From Mesorhizobium sp. SCN 65-20 (GTDB lineage: Bacteria; Pseudomonadota; Alphaproteobacteria; Rhizobiales; Rhizobiaceae), in the NCBI GenBank assembly GCA_001724355.1, contig MEEF01000024.1:1-39258 (forward strand): DNA of 39,258 nt, written 5' to 3'. The position numbers and the translations under genes are program-made. This document shows, piece by piece, positions 21,691 to 28,486 of this stretch; the first letter of the stretch is position 1, and each line of letters opens with the position of its first letter. The notes under the pieces are model-generated. The model was not told the DNA's origin. It made no database searches and saw nothing but the letters and a program-made list of their open reading frames with translations.

Positions 21691-22354
21691 GCAGGCTGTA
21701 ACCGGTATTGCGTATCGTATGGAGCAGCTGAACCTCGAACGGCTTGTCGATCTTGGCTCGCAGCCGGCTGATATGGGTCTCGACGACGGTGCTCAGCGGA
21801 TCGAAATTGAAGTTCCAGATACGCTCCAGAAGCATGGTCTTGGTGAGAATGCGCCCCTCGTTGCGCATCAGCAGTTCGAGGAGCGCGAATTCTCGCGGCA
21901 GGAGTTCGATCGTGGTGTCGTCCCGTCGCGCCAACCGGCGAAACAGATCGAGTTCGAGATCGGCAACCTTGAGCTTGGACTTCTCCTGGGTGATCGGTGG
22001 ACGCCTGCCGAGCGCATTGACGCGTGCCAACAATTCGGAAAACGCAAACGGCTTCGCCAGATAGTCGTCCGCCCCGGCATCCAGCCCTTCGACCCTGTCG
22101 TCGACACCGCTCATGGAGGTGAGAAAGATGATCGGTGTCTTCGCGCCCGCCGCGCGCAGACCACGCACCACGGACAACCCGTCAAGGCCAGGCAGCATGC
22201 GATCGACTATCGCCAGGTCATAGGGCTCGCGCACCCCCAGGGAAAGAGCGTCCCTGCCATCCTTGAGAACGTCCGCCGTGTGGCCTGACGAGGTAAGTCC
22301 GCTGGCGATGTACTTACTGGTTCTGTCATCGTCTTCTACGAGAAGTATCCTCAT
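21677..22354 (-). CDS. OmpR-family response regulator (CusR/CopR-like)
   Basis: 225 residues. Receiver domain 1-115 with the acidic pocket EDDD at 7-10, phospho-acceptor Asp51 (AIVDRMLPGLDG), Thr79 and Lys101 (DYLAKPFAFSELLAR). The winged-helix domain at about 128-222 has LLPREFALLELLMRN, the recognition helix VVETHISRLRAKID and the C-terminal hairpin HTIRNTGYSL. These details are closest to the heavy-metal (CusR, CopR, PcoR) branch. The predicted target is the TTACA-N4-TGTAA box present four times within 3.7 kb. The 5' region has only a weak purine-rich ribosome site and no clear box, so autoregulation is not evident. Confidence 0.9.
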   Translation of the reverse strand: MRILLVEDDDRTSKYIASGLTSSGHTADVLKDGRDALSLGVREPYDLAIVDRMLPGLDGLSVVRGLRAAGAKTPIIFLTSMSGVDDRVEGLDAGADDYLAKPFAFSELLARVNALGRRPPITQEKSKLKVADLELDLFRRLARRDDTTIELLPREFALLELLMRNEGRILTKTMLLERIWNFNFDPLSTVVETHISRLRAKIDKPFEVQLLHTIRNTGYSLHGPR

Positions 22355-22691
22355 TATCTATCTTTCTTATCGTTGTTTGGCAGATTTCTGTATCCATAGG
22401 ATTTTTCGATTGATTGATTTTATTTTCCTATGACAACTTTATTGAGAGACCGGCCCGCGCCCTCAATTCTGCATTGATTATTATTAGGGGTTGTTCATCG
22501 CTTCCGATGCGTTCACAGGTAGAATTCATCAATTTTACCGGTTCGGTGATTTGCGTTCTACTGTGTTCAATTCGTGACTTTGTTTTGTCTAATTTGGATT
22601 CGCCCCTAACGTCTTGGTGAATGGACCGTGACATGGAGCGGTGCATGCCCCTCCCGAGGTCATTCGGGCGGGGCATGCGCCCTACCGTCGC
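22355..22691. other. AT-rich intergenic region
   Basis: From 22355 to about 22620 the sequence is visibly richer in A and T than the surroundings and includes runs such as TTTTATTTTCC. It should contain the promoter of the two-component operon. Short frames on both strands lack ribosome sites, family features and normal codon use, and I do not call them. A hairpin occupies 22643-22678. Confidence 0.5.
22643..22678 (-). terminator. Long hairpin after the 96-residue protein gene
   Basis: GCATGCCCC pairs with GGGGCATGC, then across one mismatch CCCGA pairs with TCGGG around a GGTCAT loop. It lies 13 nt after the stop codon at 22692. There is no U-run, so termination would need help or the structure protects the 3' end. 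Confidence 0.5.
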
Positions 22692-22982
22692 CTAGTACAG
22701 ACCGCGGATTTCGCGCTCGCGCGGCGACATGCCGAACCACCAGTTTGGCTGGACGACTTCGGTCGTGCCGAACTTCGTGTTGGTCTTCACAAGCTTGCCA
22801 TCTTCTCGGACGACATAGGAGATCGCCGGATTCGACACAGAGGTTGCAGTCTCACCGGGCTTGCCGTGGCCCTGCAGAATCCTGTCCAAAACTGATCTTT
22901 CCGGCGTCATTCCGCTATTTGCGAAGGTCGGAGAGGCGGTTGCCGCCATTATGGCCAAAGCAATAGCGATTCTGATCTTCAT
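22692..22982 (-). CDS. Small exported protein of unknown function (96 residues)
   Basis: The ATG at 22982 is 7 nt after AAGGA; two in-frame ATGs a few codons upstream are less well spaced. Signal peptide MKIRIAIALAIMAATASPTFA with cleavage before NSGM. The mature 75-residue protein has no cysteine, one His and two Met, a basic stretch VVREDGKLVKTNTKFG, and a Trp pair in VQPNWWFGMSPREREIRGLY. I recognise no domain. It is transcribed away from the copper operon and has a TTACA-N4-TGTGA box centred about 120 bp upstream, in a promoter resembling that of the porin. A periplasmic role in the same response is inferred. Confidence 0.72.
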   Translation of the reverse strand: MKIRIAIALAIMAATASPTFANSGMTPERSVLDRILQGHGKPGETATSVSNPAISYVVREDGKLVKTNTKFGTTEVVQPNWWFGMSPREREIRGLY

Positions 22983-23094
22983 TTTCATTTCCTTTGCATC
23001 AAATTCCATTTCAGCGAACGCATCAAATGGGAGGAGTGATTGCTCGCTGAACAAATGAGTACATTTGCTATTTGGCGGTCCGCTTTCAGAAATC

Positions 23095-23108
23095 TTACAT
23101 TTTTGTGA
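23095..23108. promoter_or_regulatory. CusR/CopR-type box, copy C (96-residue protein promoter)
   Basis: TTACATTTTTGTGA, with TTAGCCGGCA at 23112-23121 on its upstream side as in copy A. A weak -10-like CAAATA lies about 29 nt beyond its centre on the minus strand. Confidence 0.5.
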
Positions 23109-23331
23109 ATCTTAGCCGGCAGCCCGATTCTACCGGTTGGCGAGACCGACTCCCCCATAAGCCCGCCCCCTTCCGTGCATCCGGCCAGGTTTCGACAGAT
23201 TGCGGAAAAGGCGCGACGACGACCTGGATGCCGATCGCACCGAATTCCATGCCGGATTGGCGGCAGCCTCTCACGCCATTCCGTGGGCAGGCGAGCGACC
23301 TTCGGCGCGTCAATGTCGGGAAATCGGCGAT

Positions 23332-23345
23332 TTACAAATTTGTAT
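23332..23345. promoter_or_regulatory. CusR/CopR-type box, copy D (copper operon promoter)
   Basis: TTACAAATTTGTAT contains the perfect 12-bp palindrome TACAAATTTGTA. A plus-strand -10-like TAGATT begins at 23367, about 31 nt from the box centre, near the spacing seen for copies A and C. Confidence 0.55.
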
Positions 23346-23644
23346 AAAATCGACCCTTGTTGCCGCTAGATTGAAAGAATATCTTCCGGTCAATCGCAGT
23401 AAGGATTTGATATATCCACGACGGACCACAGTAAATATTACCCAAAGCAAATCCGGCGGCCGGCATGTAAAGGAGTTTCGGCGGCTATGCGGCGCCACTG
23501 AGGCCGGGCCGATGCCCGGAAGGTTGCGATCGAGCCATCGTCCCGCGGGCGCCGACACGCGTCCATGACATCTGCAGCCCGCATGGCGGTGCTGTCTTTT
23601 GATCCCGGCATTACGTGCCGAGGACCCCCTGTTTTGAGGAACCT

Positions 23645-23863
23645 ATGAAACTGCTGACCCTGGTGGCCGTGGCCGCCATCCTATCCGCTTGCTCGCAATT
23701 GCCCGATCTGCAGTCCGGATACGCACCCTACGACCCAGACGCGCCGCAGGGGACGACCCGCTACTCGCCTGTCCTGGCCGGGACCGTGAACCATACCCCC
23801 GTGGGGCCCTCCTCCTGGCTCGAAACCAACGAGCGTGTGGCGCCCAAGGCGGGAGCGCGGTGA
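23645..23863 (+). CDS. Small lipoprotein, first gene of the copper operon (72 residues)
   Basis: ATG at 23645 with GAGGA 5 nt upstream. Signal peptide and lipobox MKLLTLVAVAAILSAC with lipidated Cys16. The mature part is 57 residues, rich in Pro, Tyr and Asp (PDLQSGYAPYDPDAPQG), with a single His and a conserved-looking end SSWLETNERVAP. No known domain. Its TGA overlaps the start of the TolC-like gene by one base, so translation is coupled. The context suggests an accessory lipoprotein for the outer-membrane factor or the oxidase; that is inference. Confidence 0.8.
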   Translation: MKLLTLVAVAAILSACSQLPDLQSGYAPYDPDAPQGTTRYSPVLAGTVNHTPVGPSSWLETNERVAPKAGAR

Positions 23864-25314
23864 TGGCATCCTCCAATTTGCTGCATGGCGCCGCGCGGCG
23901 CTCGCACTCCCGTACCGTTTCCGTCGGCGCCCTGGCATTCCTTCTTGCCGGCTGCGTCACTTTCACTCCCGACGGAGGCATGGCACCGGTTTCAGCGGAG
24001 GTTTCCTCGCAGCTCGGCGCCCAGACGCTCAAGGTCGCCTCGAAGGCCGACGCAAGCAAGGCCGAAGCGGCCGCCAGGGCCATCCTGGCCAAGCCTCTTA
24101 CGGCCGACAGCGCGGTGCAGCTGGCTCTCTACAACAATCGCGGGCTGCAGGCGGACTACAACGCGCTGGGCATTTCCGAAGCGGCGTATGTGGAAGCAAG
24201 CCTGCTGCCCAACCCCGTCATCTCGGTCGGCCAGACACTGGCCGAGGGCGACTTGCAGATCGAGCGCCGCCTTGCGGCGAGCGTCCTGTCGCTCCTGACG
24301 CTGCCGGCCCGCCGCGAAGTCGCCGCGCTTGAGTTCGAAGCCACGCGCTACCGCGCGATCGGGTCGACGCTCCAGCTCGCCGCCAACACCCGCAAGGCCT
24401 ACTACCGCGCTGTTACCGCAAGACAGAAAGTCGGCTTCCTCGAGCAGGCCCGAAAGTCGGCCGATGCGGCGGCAATCCTCACGCGCAGCCTCGGCCAGTC
24501 CGGCGCGGCATCGAAGCTCGACCAGGCGAGGGCCAGCGCCTTCTACGCCGAGGTTTCGAACCAGTTGGCCGCGGCCAGGCTGGAAGCGGCCACCGCGCGC
24601 GAACAACTCACACGTGAGCTCGGCGTTTGGGGAACCGATCTGGACTTCAAGATCCCGGCGCAACTGCCGAAGGCTCTACCCCGCATCGAGGCAAGCGAGA
24701 AGGTCGAAGCCGAGGCAATCAGGAAGCGTGTCGACCTCATCGCAGCGCGGCTCGAGCTCGATGCCCTGGCGCGCTCGCTGAAGCTCGGCGAAGCCACGCG
24801 CTACATATCCGCGCTCGAACTCGCCGGCTTCTCGAATTTCAGCCGTAGCAAGGAAAACGGAGCCGTCAGCAAGGATACAGTCGACGGCCAGGGCCTGGAA
24901 CTGGCCCTGGAAATTCCGATCTTCGACTTCGGAGAGACGACGCGCCGCCGCTCGGTGGAAACCTACATGCAGGCGGTGAACCGGTTTGCGGAGAAGGCAG
25001 TCAACGTCCGCTCGGAGGCTCGCACGGCGCTGCTGGCCTACCGCGCTTCCTACGACATCTCCAATCAGTACCGAACCCAGATCCTGCCCCTGCGCAAGAC
25101 GGTGAACGAGGAGTCTCTGCTGCAATACAACGGCATGCTGATCGACGTGTTCGACCTGTTGACGACTTTCGAGGAGAGCATCGAAACCAACATCGACGCG
25201 ATCACTGCCAAACGCGACGTCTTCATCGCCAGCGTCGATTTCAAGAGCGCCGTGATGGGCAACGGCTCGGGCGGAACTGAGCCTTCCGTCGCGCGGGCCG
25301 GCGACGGCGACTGA
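23863..25314 (+). CDS. TolC/CusC-like outer-membrane efflux lipoprotein
   Basis: 483 residues from the ATG at 23863. A basic N-terminus leads to the lipobox LLAGC with Cys31, as in CusC/OprM-type factors. Two outer-membrane-efflux repeats follow, beginning about residue 85 (SAVQLALYNNRGLQADYNALG) and about 290, with long alpha-helical, Ala/Glu/Arg-rich stretches and an internal strand pair LELALEIPIFDFGETTRRR. Family members form trimeric channels across the outer membrane and periplasm. No membrane-fusion protein or RND pump gene lies in this window, so its partner is either encoded elsewhere or absent. It is followed after 17 nt by the multicopper oxidase gene. Confidence 0.9.
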   Translation: MASSNLLHGAARRSHSRTVSVGALAFLLAGCVTFTPDGGMAPVSAEVSSQLGAQTLKVASKADASKAEAAARAILAKPLTADSAVQLALYNNRGLQADYNALGISEAAYVEASLLPNPVISVGQTLAEGDLQIERRLAASVLSLLTLPARREVAALEFEATRYRAIGSTLQLAANTRKAYYRAVTARQKVGFLEQARKSADAAAILTRSLGQSGAASKLDQARASAFYAEVSNQLAAARLEAATAREQLTRELGVWGTDLDFKIPAQLPKALPRIEASEKVEAEAIRKRVDLIAARLELDALARSLKLGEATRYISALELAGFSNFSRSKENGAVSKDTVDGQGLELALEIPIFDFGETTRRRSVETYMQAVNRFAEKAVNVRSEARTALLAYRASYDISNQYRTQILPLRKTVNEESLLQYNGMLIDVFDLLTTFEESIETNIDAITAKRDVFIASVDFKSAVMGNGSGGTEPSVARAGDGD

Positions 25315-25331
25315 TCCAGGGAGCAACGGAC

Positions 25332-26717
25332 ATGACTGTTTCACGCCGCAATTTCCTCGGCGCTTCCGGCGCCTTTGCCCTGATCAGCGCGAGCACCGTT
25401 TCGGGGCGGACGCAGGCCGCTTCGATCCCGGAAGCCGCAACCATGAAGGACTCTGCCACGCAGCCGCCTTACGCTCCCGCCACAGGCCCGGACTACAATC
25501 CCGTCGTCACCCTCAACGGGTGGACGCTGCCCTGGCGCATGAACGGCGACTGGAAGGAATTTCATCTCGTTGCCGAGCCGGTCGTGCGCGAACTGGCGCC
25601 GGGCATGATCGCCCATCTGTGGGGTTACAACGGCCAGTCGCCAGGCCCGACCATCGAAGCCGTCGAAGGCGACAAGGTTCGCATCTTCGTCACCAACAAG
25701 CTGCCTGAGCACACGACCATCCATTGGCACGGACAAATTCTGCCTTCGGGCATGGACGGCGTCGGTGGCCTCACGCAGCCACACATCCCTGCCGGCAAGA
25801 CGTTCGTCTACGAGTTCCAACTCATGAAGAGCGGTACCTTCATGTACCATCCCCACTCGGACGAGATGGTCCAGATGGCCATGGGCATGATGGGCTTCTT
25901 CGTCGTCCATCCCAAGGATCCGGCCTTCCGCCGCGTCGACCGCGACTTCGTGTTCCTCATGGCCGCTTACGACATCGAGCCCGGCGCCTATGTGCCGCGC
26001 ATCGCCGAAATGACCAACTTCAACATGTGGACGTGGAACAGCCGGGTCTTTCCGGGCATCGATCCGCTCGTCGTCGCCAAGGGCGACAAGGTGCGCATCC
26101 GGTTCGGCAACCTGACGATGACCAACCACCCCATCCACATGCACGGCTATGACTTCAAGGTCTCCTGCACGGATGGCGGGTGGGTGCCGGAGAGCGCCGC
26201 CTGGCCGGAGGTCACGATCGACTGTGCAGTCGGGCAGATGCGGGCCTTCGACTTCGTGGCCGACAATCCGGGCGACTGGGCGTTTCACTGCCACAAGTCC
26301 CATCACACGATGAACGCCATGGGACACGACATCAGGACCTTCATCGGCGTCGACACCAAGGAGGCCGGCAAGAGAATCCGCGACCTCGTTCCCGACTACA
26401 TGCCGATGGGCACCGCCGGCATGGCCGACATGGCGGAGATGGAGATGCCGCTGCCCGAGAACACGCTGCCGATGATGAGCGGCTGGGCGCAGTTCGGCGC
26501 CATCGAGATGGGCGGGATGTTCTCGGTGGTGAAAGTCCGCGAGGGCCTCGCCTCGGGCGATTACGCCGATCCGGGCTGGTACCAGCATCCCGAGGGAACC
26601 GTGGCTTTTGAATGGACGGGCGAGGCACGCGACGCGGCCCGCGCGCCCGGAACCGGGCAAGAGGCGAACCTGACGGTGGTCAGGCCCGGCACGCACCAGA
26701 ACAACATCAATAACTGA
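25332..26717 (+). CDS. Multicopper oxidase with Tat signal and Met-rich tail
   Basis: 461 residues. Tat signal SRRNFLGASGAFALISA. The complete copper-site set is visible: His131/His133 (HWHG), His173/His175 (HPHS), His266, His269, His271 (NHPIHMHG) and HCHKSHHTMNAM at 319-330, giving type 1 ligands His266, Cys320, His325 and Met330 and eight His for the trinuclear centre. After this site comes a further 130 residues, with a segment at about 357-396 holding ten or so methionines. Such enzymes oxidise Cu(I) to Cu(II) in the periplasm; CueO and CopA/PcoA are the best-known examples. It is shorter than PcoA (about 600 residues). AGGGAG precedes the ATG. Confidence 0.94.
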   Translation: MTVSRRNFLGASGAFALISASTVSGRTQAASIPEAATMKDSATQPPYAPATGPDYNPVVTLNGWTLPWRMNGDWKEFHLVAEPVVRELAPGMIAHLWGYNGQSPGPTIEAVEGDKVRIFVTNKLPEHTTIHWHGQILPSGMDGVGGLTQPHIPAGKTFVYEFQLMKSGTFMYHPHSDEMVQMAMGMMGFFVVHPKDPAFRRVDRDFVFLMAAYDIEPGAYVPRIAEMTNFNMWTWNSRVFPGIDPLVVAKGDKVRIRFGNLTMTNHPIHMHGYDFKVSCTDGGWVPESAAWPEVTIDCAVGQMRAFDFVADNPGDWAFHCHKSHHTMNAMGHDIRTFIGVDTKEAGKRIRDLVPDYMPMGTAGMADMAEMEMPLPENTLPMMSGWAQFGAIEMGGMFSVVKVREGLASGDYADPGWYQHPEGTVAFEWTGEARDAARAPGTGQEANLTVVRPGTHQNNINN

Positions 26718-26728
26718 AGGAGTATCAA

Positions 26729-27196
26729 ATGAACTTTCGTCTTTACCTCGCGACGCTGGGTCTTGTTGCGCTCGCCGCACCGGCCCTGGCCGATCCAAAC
26801 CACGCCGGCGCACAGTCCTATGGCGAGCCGGGCGATCCCAAGAAGCCGGCGCGCGTCGTCCAGGTGACCATGCGTGAAACGGACGACGGCAAGATGCTCT
26901 TCCTTCCGGACCTGGTGAAGGTTCGCAAGGGCGAACAGATCAAGTTCGTCATGCGCAACAACGGGGAGATCGACCACGAACTGGTCATCGGCACGGTGGA
27001 AGCCAACCTCAAGCATGGCGAACAGATGCAGAAGAACCCGGAGATGGAACACGACGATCCCAATGCCGCGCGCCTGGCGCCAAAGGAGACCGGCGAGATC
27101 CTCTGGACCTTCACCCAGGCGGGAGAGTTTGACTTTTCGTGCCTGATACCCGGCCACCGGGAAGCCGGCATGACCGGCAAGATCATCGTCAGTTGA
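26729..27196 (+). CDS. Periplasmic cupredoxin
   Basis: 155 residues. Signal peptide MNFRLYLATLGLVALAAPALA. One cupredoxin domain at about 43-155 with type 1 ligands His83 (IDHELVIG), Cys138, His143 and Met148 (FSCLIPGHREAGM). A Met/His-containing insert, HGEQMQKNPEMEHDDPN, lies between the first ligand and the C-terminal ligand loop. It probably shuttles or binds copper for the oxidase encoded 12 nt upstream. AAGGAG precedes the ATG. Such small blue-copper-like proteins commonly accompany copA/cusF-type genes in alphaproteobacteria. Confidence 0.92.
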   Translation: MNFRLYLATLGLVALAAPALADPNHAGAQSYGEPGDPKKPARVVQVTMRETDDGKMLFLPDLVKVRKGEQIKFVMRNNGEIDHELVIGTVEANLKHGEQMQKNPEMEHDDPNAARLAPKETGEILWTFTQAGEFDFSCLIPGHREAGMTGKIIVS

Positions 27197-27217
27197 CGAG
27201 CCAGGAAGGAGCTGACC

Positions 27218-27502
27218 GTGAAATACCTGATCGCAGCAGCACTGATTGCGTCCACCGCCGGCAGCGCCTTCGCGCAAGCCGCACCAGTGAGCGGAACGGT
27301 CACCAAGATCAACGAGGCCCAGAGCAAGATCACCCTCAAGCATGGCCCGATCGTCAACCTAGGCATGGATGGCATGACGATGGTCTTTACCCTGGCGGAA
27401 CCTTCGATGATCGAGGGCCTCAAAGTGGGCGACAACGTCAAGTTCGAGGCCGACCGTGTCAATGGCCGACTGACCGTGACGAAGATCGACGCGGCACAAT
27501 GA
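27218..27502 (+). CDS. CusF-like periplasmic copper chaperone
   Basis: 94 residues, starting at GTG (AAGGAG is 6 nt upstream). Signal peptide MKYLIAAALIASTAGSAFA. The OB-fold CusF/CusX domain covers about 24-92. Aligned to E. coli CusF, the ligands His36, Met47 and Met49 are present as His42, Met53 and Met55 (KHGPIVNLGMDGMTM), but the capping Trp44 is replaced by Met50. The copper-binding family call is firm; the altered cap could change Cu(I) affinity or selectivity. Last gene of the copper operon. No CusA/CusB partner is nearby. Confidence 0.92.
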   Translation: MKYLIAAALIASTAGSAFAQAAPVSGTVTKINEAQSKITLKHGPIVNLGMDGMTMVFTLAEPSMIEGLKVGDNVKFEADRVNGRLTVTKIDAAQ

Positions 27503-27550
27503 TACGGTGATCGTTCCTGGGTGCTTCCTCAGCCCCGGAACGTTTGACCG

Positions 27551-27582
27551 CGCCAGGGCCGGCGGATACGACGGCCCTGGCG
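27551..27582 (+). terminator. Hairpin after the copper operon
   Basis: CGCCAGGGCC pairs perfectly with GGCCCTGGCG around a 12-nt loop, 48 nt after the cusF-like stop. It is followed by AAAAC rather than a U-run, so terminator function is only possible. Confidence 0.4.
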
Positions 27583-27675
27583 AAAACGGCAAGCATCGTT
27601 TGATTCCGAATTGCCGTGCCAGCACTCGCCAGATGTGGCCCCCTCGCGAACTTCACCAAAATTTAATCGGTTGCG

Positions 27676-27690
27676 GAACACAACTGGAAC
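27676..27690 (+). promoter_or_regulatory. SOS box (LexA operator)
   Basis: GAAC-ACAACTG-GAAC is an exact match to the alphaproteobacterial LexA direct repeat GAAC-N7-GAAC. It lies 52 bp upstream of lexA, in the promoter area, as expected for autoregulation. Confidence 0.85.
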
Positions 27691-27741
27691 AGATAGTGTT
27701 TGTTCCGGGTTTGTTTTTCTTTCGATTCCCTGGGGGCAGCG

Positions 27742-28458
27742 ATGCTGACGCGCAAACAACACGAGCTTCTGCTGTTCATCCACGAGCGGTTGAAGGAGGC
27801 GGGCATCCCCCCGTCCTTCGACGAAATGAAGGAGGCGCTGGACCTCGCCTCCAAGTCCGGCATCCATCGCCTGATCACGGCGCTCGAGGAACGCGGCTTC
27901 ATCCGCCGCCTGCCGAACCGGGCGCGCGCCCTTGAAGTCATCCGCCTGCCCGACTCGATCGCACCCGGCCTCAACGCCGCGAGAAAATTCTCGCCGAGCG
28001 TCATCGAGGGCAGCCTGGGTCGCAAGCCGGAACCGTCCCGCACTTTTAGCGCCGGCAACGACGACGATGCCGGCTCGGCGGTTTCTATTCCCGTGATGGG
28101 GCGTATTGCCGCCGGCGTGCCGATCGACGCCATCCAGCACAAGACTCATTCGATCTCGGTTCCGCCGGACATGATTTCAGGCGGCGAGCACTATGCGCTG
28201 GAGGTCAAGGGCGATTCCATGATCGAGGCCGGGATATTCGACGGCGACACGGTCATCATTCGCAACTCCAATACGGCCAATCCCGGTGAGATCGTCGTCG
28301 CGCTGGTGGACGACGAAGAGGCGACCCTGAAGCGTTTCCGCCGCAAGGGTGCGTCGATCGCGCTCGAGGCGGCCAATCCCGCCTACGAAACGCGCATCTT
28401 CGGTCCCGACCGGGTTAAGGTGCAAGGAAAGCTGGTCGGTCTGATCCGGCGCTACTAA
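27742..28458 (+). CDS. lexA: LexA repressor
   Basis: 238 residues from [18 protein letters not shown]-terminal winged-helix DNA-binding domain (1-68), an acidic variable linker, and the S24 autoprotease domain. The self-cleavage site is Ala124-Gly125 (GRIAAGVPI); the catalytic dyad is Ser159 (KGDSMIEAG) and Lys197 (EEATLKRF). RecA-stimulated cleavage derepresses the SOS genes. The start is preceded by a GGGGGCAG-like purine stretch. An SOS box lies in its promoter. The gene converges with comEC, whose stop is 28 bp away. Confidence 0.97.
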   Translation: MLTRKQHELLLFIHERLKEAGIPPSFDEMKEALDLASKSGIHRLITALEERGFIRRLPNRARALEVIRLPDSIAPGLNAARKFSPSVIEGSLGRKPEPSRTFSAGNDDDAGSAVSIPVMGRIAAGVPIDAIQHKTHSISVPPDMISGGEHYALEVKGDSMIEAGIFDGDTVIIRNSNTANPGEIVVALVDDEEATLKRFRRKGASIALEAANPAYETRIFGPDRVKVQGKLVGLIRRY

Positions 28459-28486
28459 ACCTGGGGCCGGCCGTACAGGCCACGCT

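Larger units (their letters stand above)
22983..23644. other. Divergent promoter region of the copper block
   Basis: This 662-bp gap separates the 96-residue protein (minus) from the copper operon (plus). It holds box C at 23095 facing left and box D at 23332 facing right. Short frames between them have no recognisable features. About 300 bp separate box D from the first copper gene, which implies a long 5' leader or an additional promoter. Confidence 0.55.

Noticed and set aside
22414-22676. Overlapping short reading frames on both strands in the AT-rich gap
   Set aside because: No ribosome site, no domain, signal or membrane pattern, and the frames run across the hairpin at 22643 or through promoter sequence.
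23200-23568. 122-codon plus-strand frame before the copper operon
   Set aside because: It spans box D and the likely promoter, has no ribosome site and no recognisable features.
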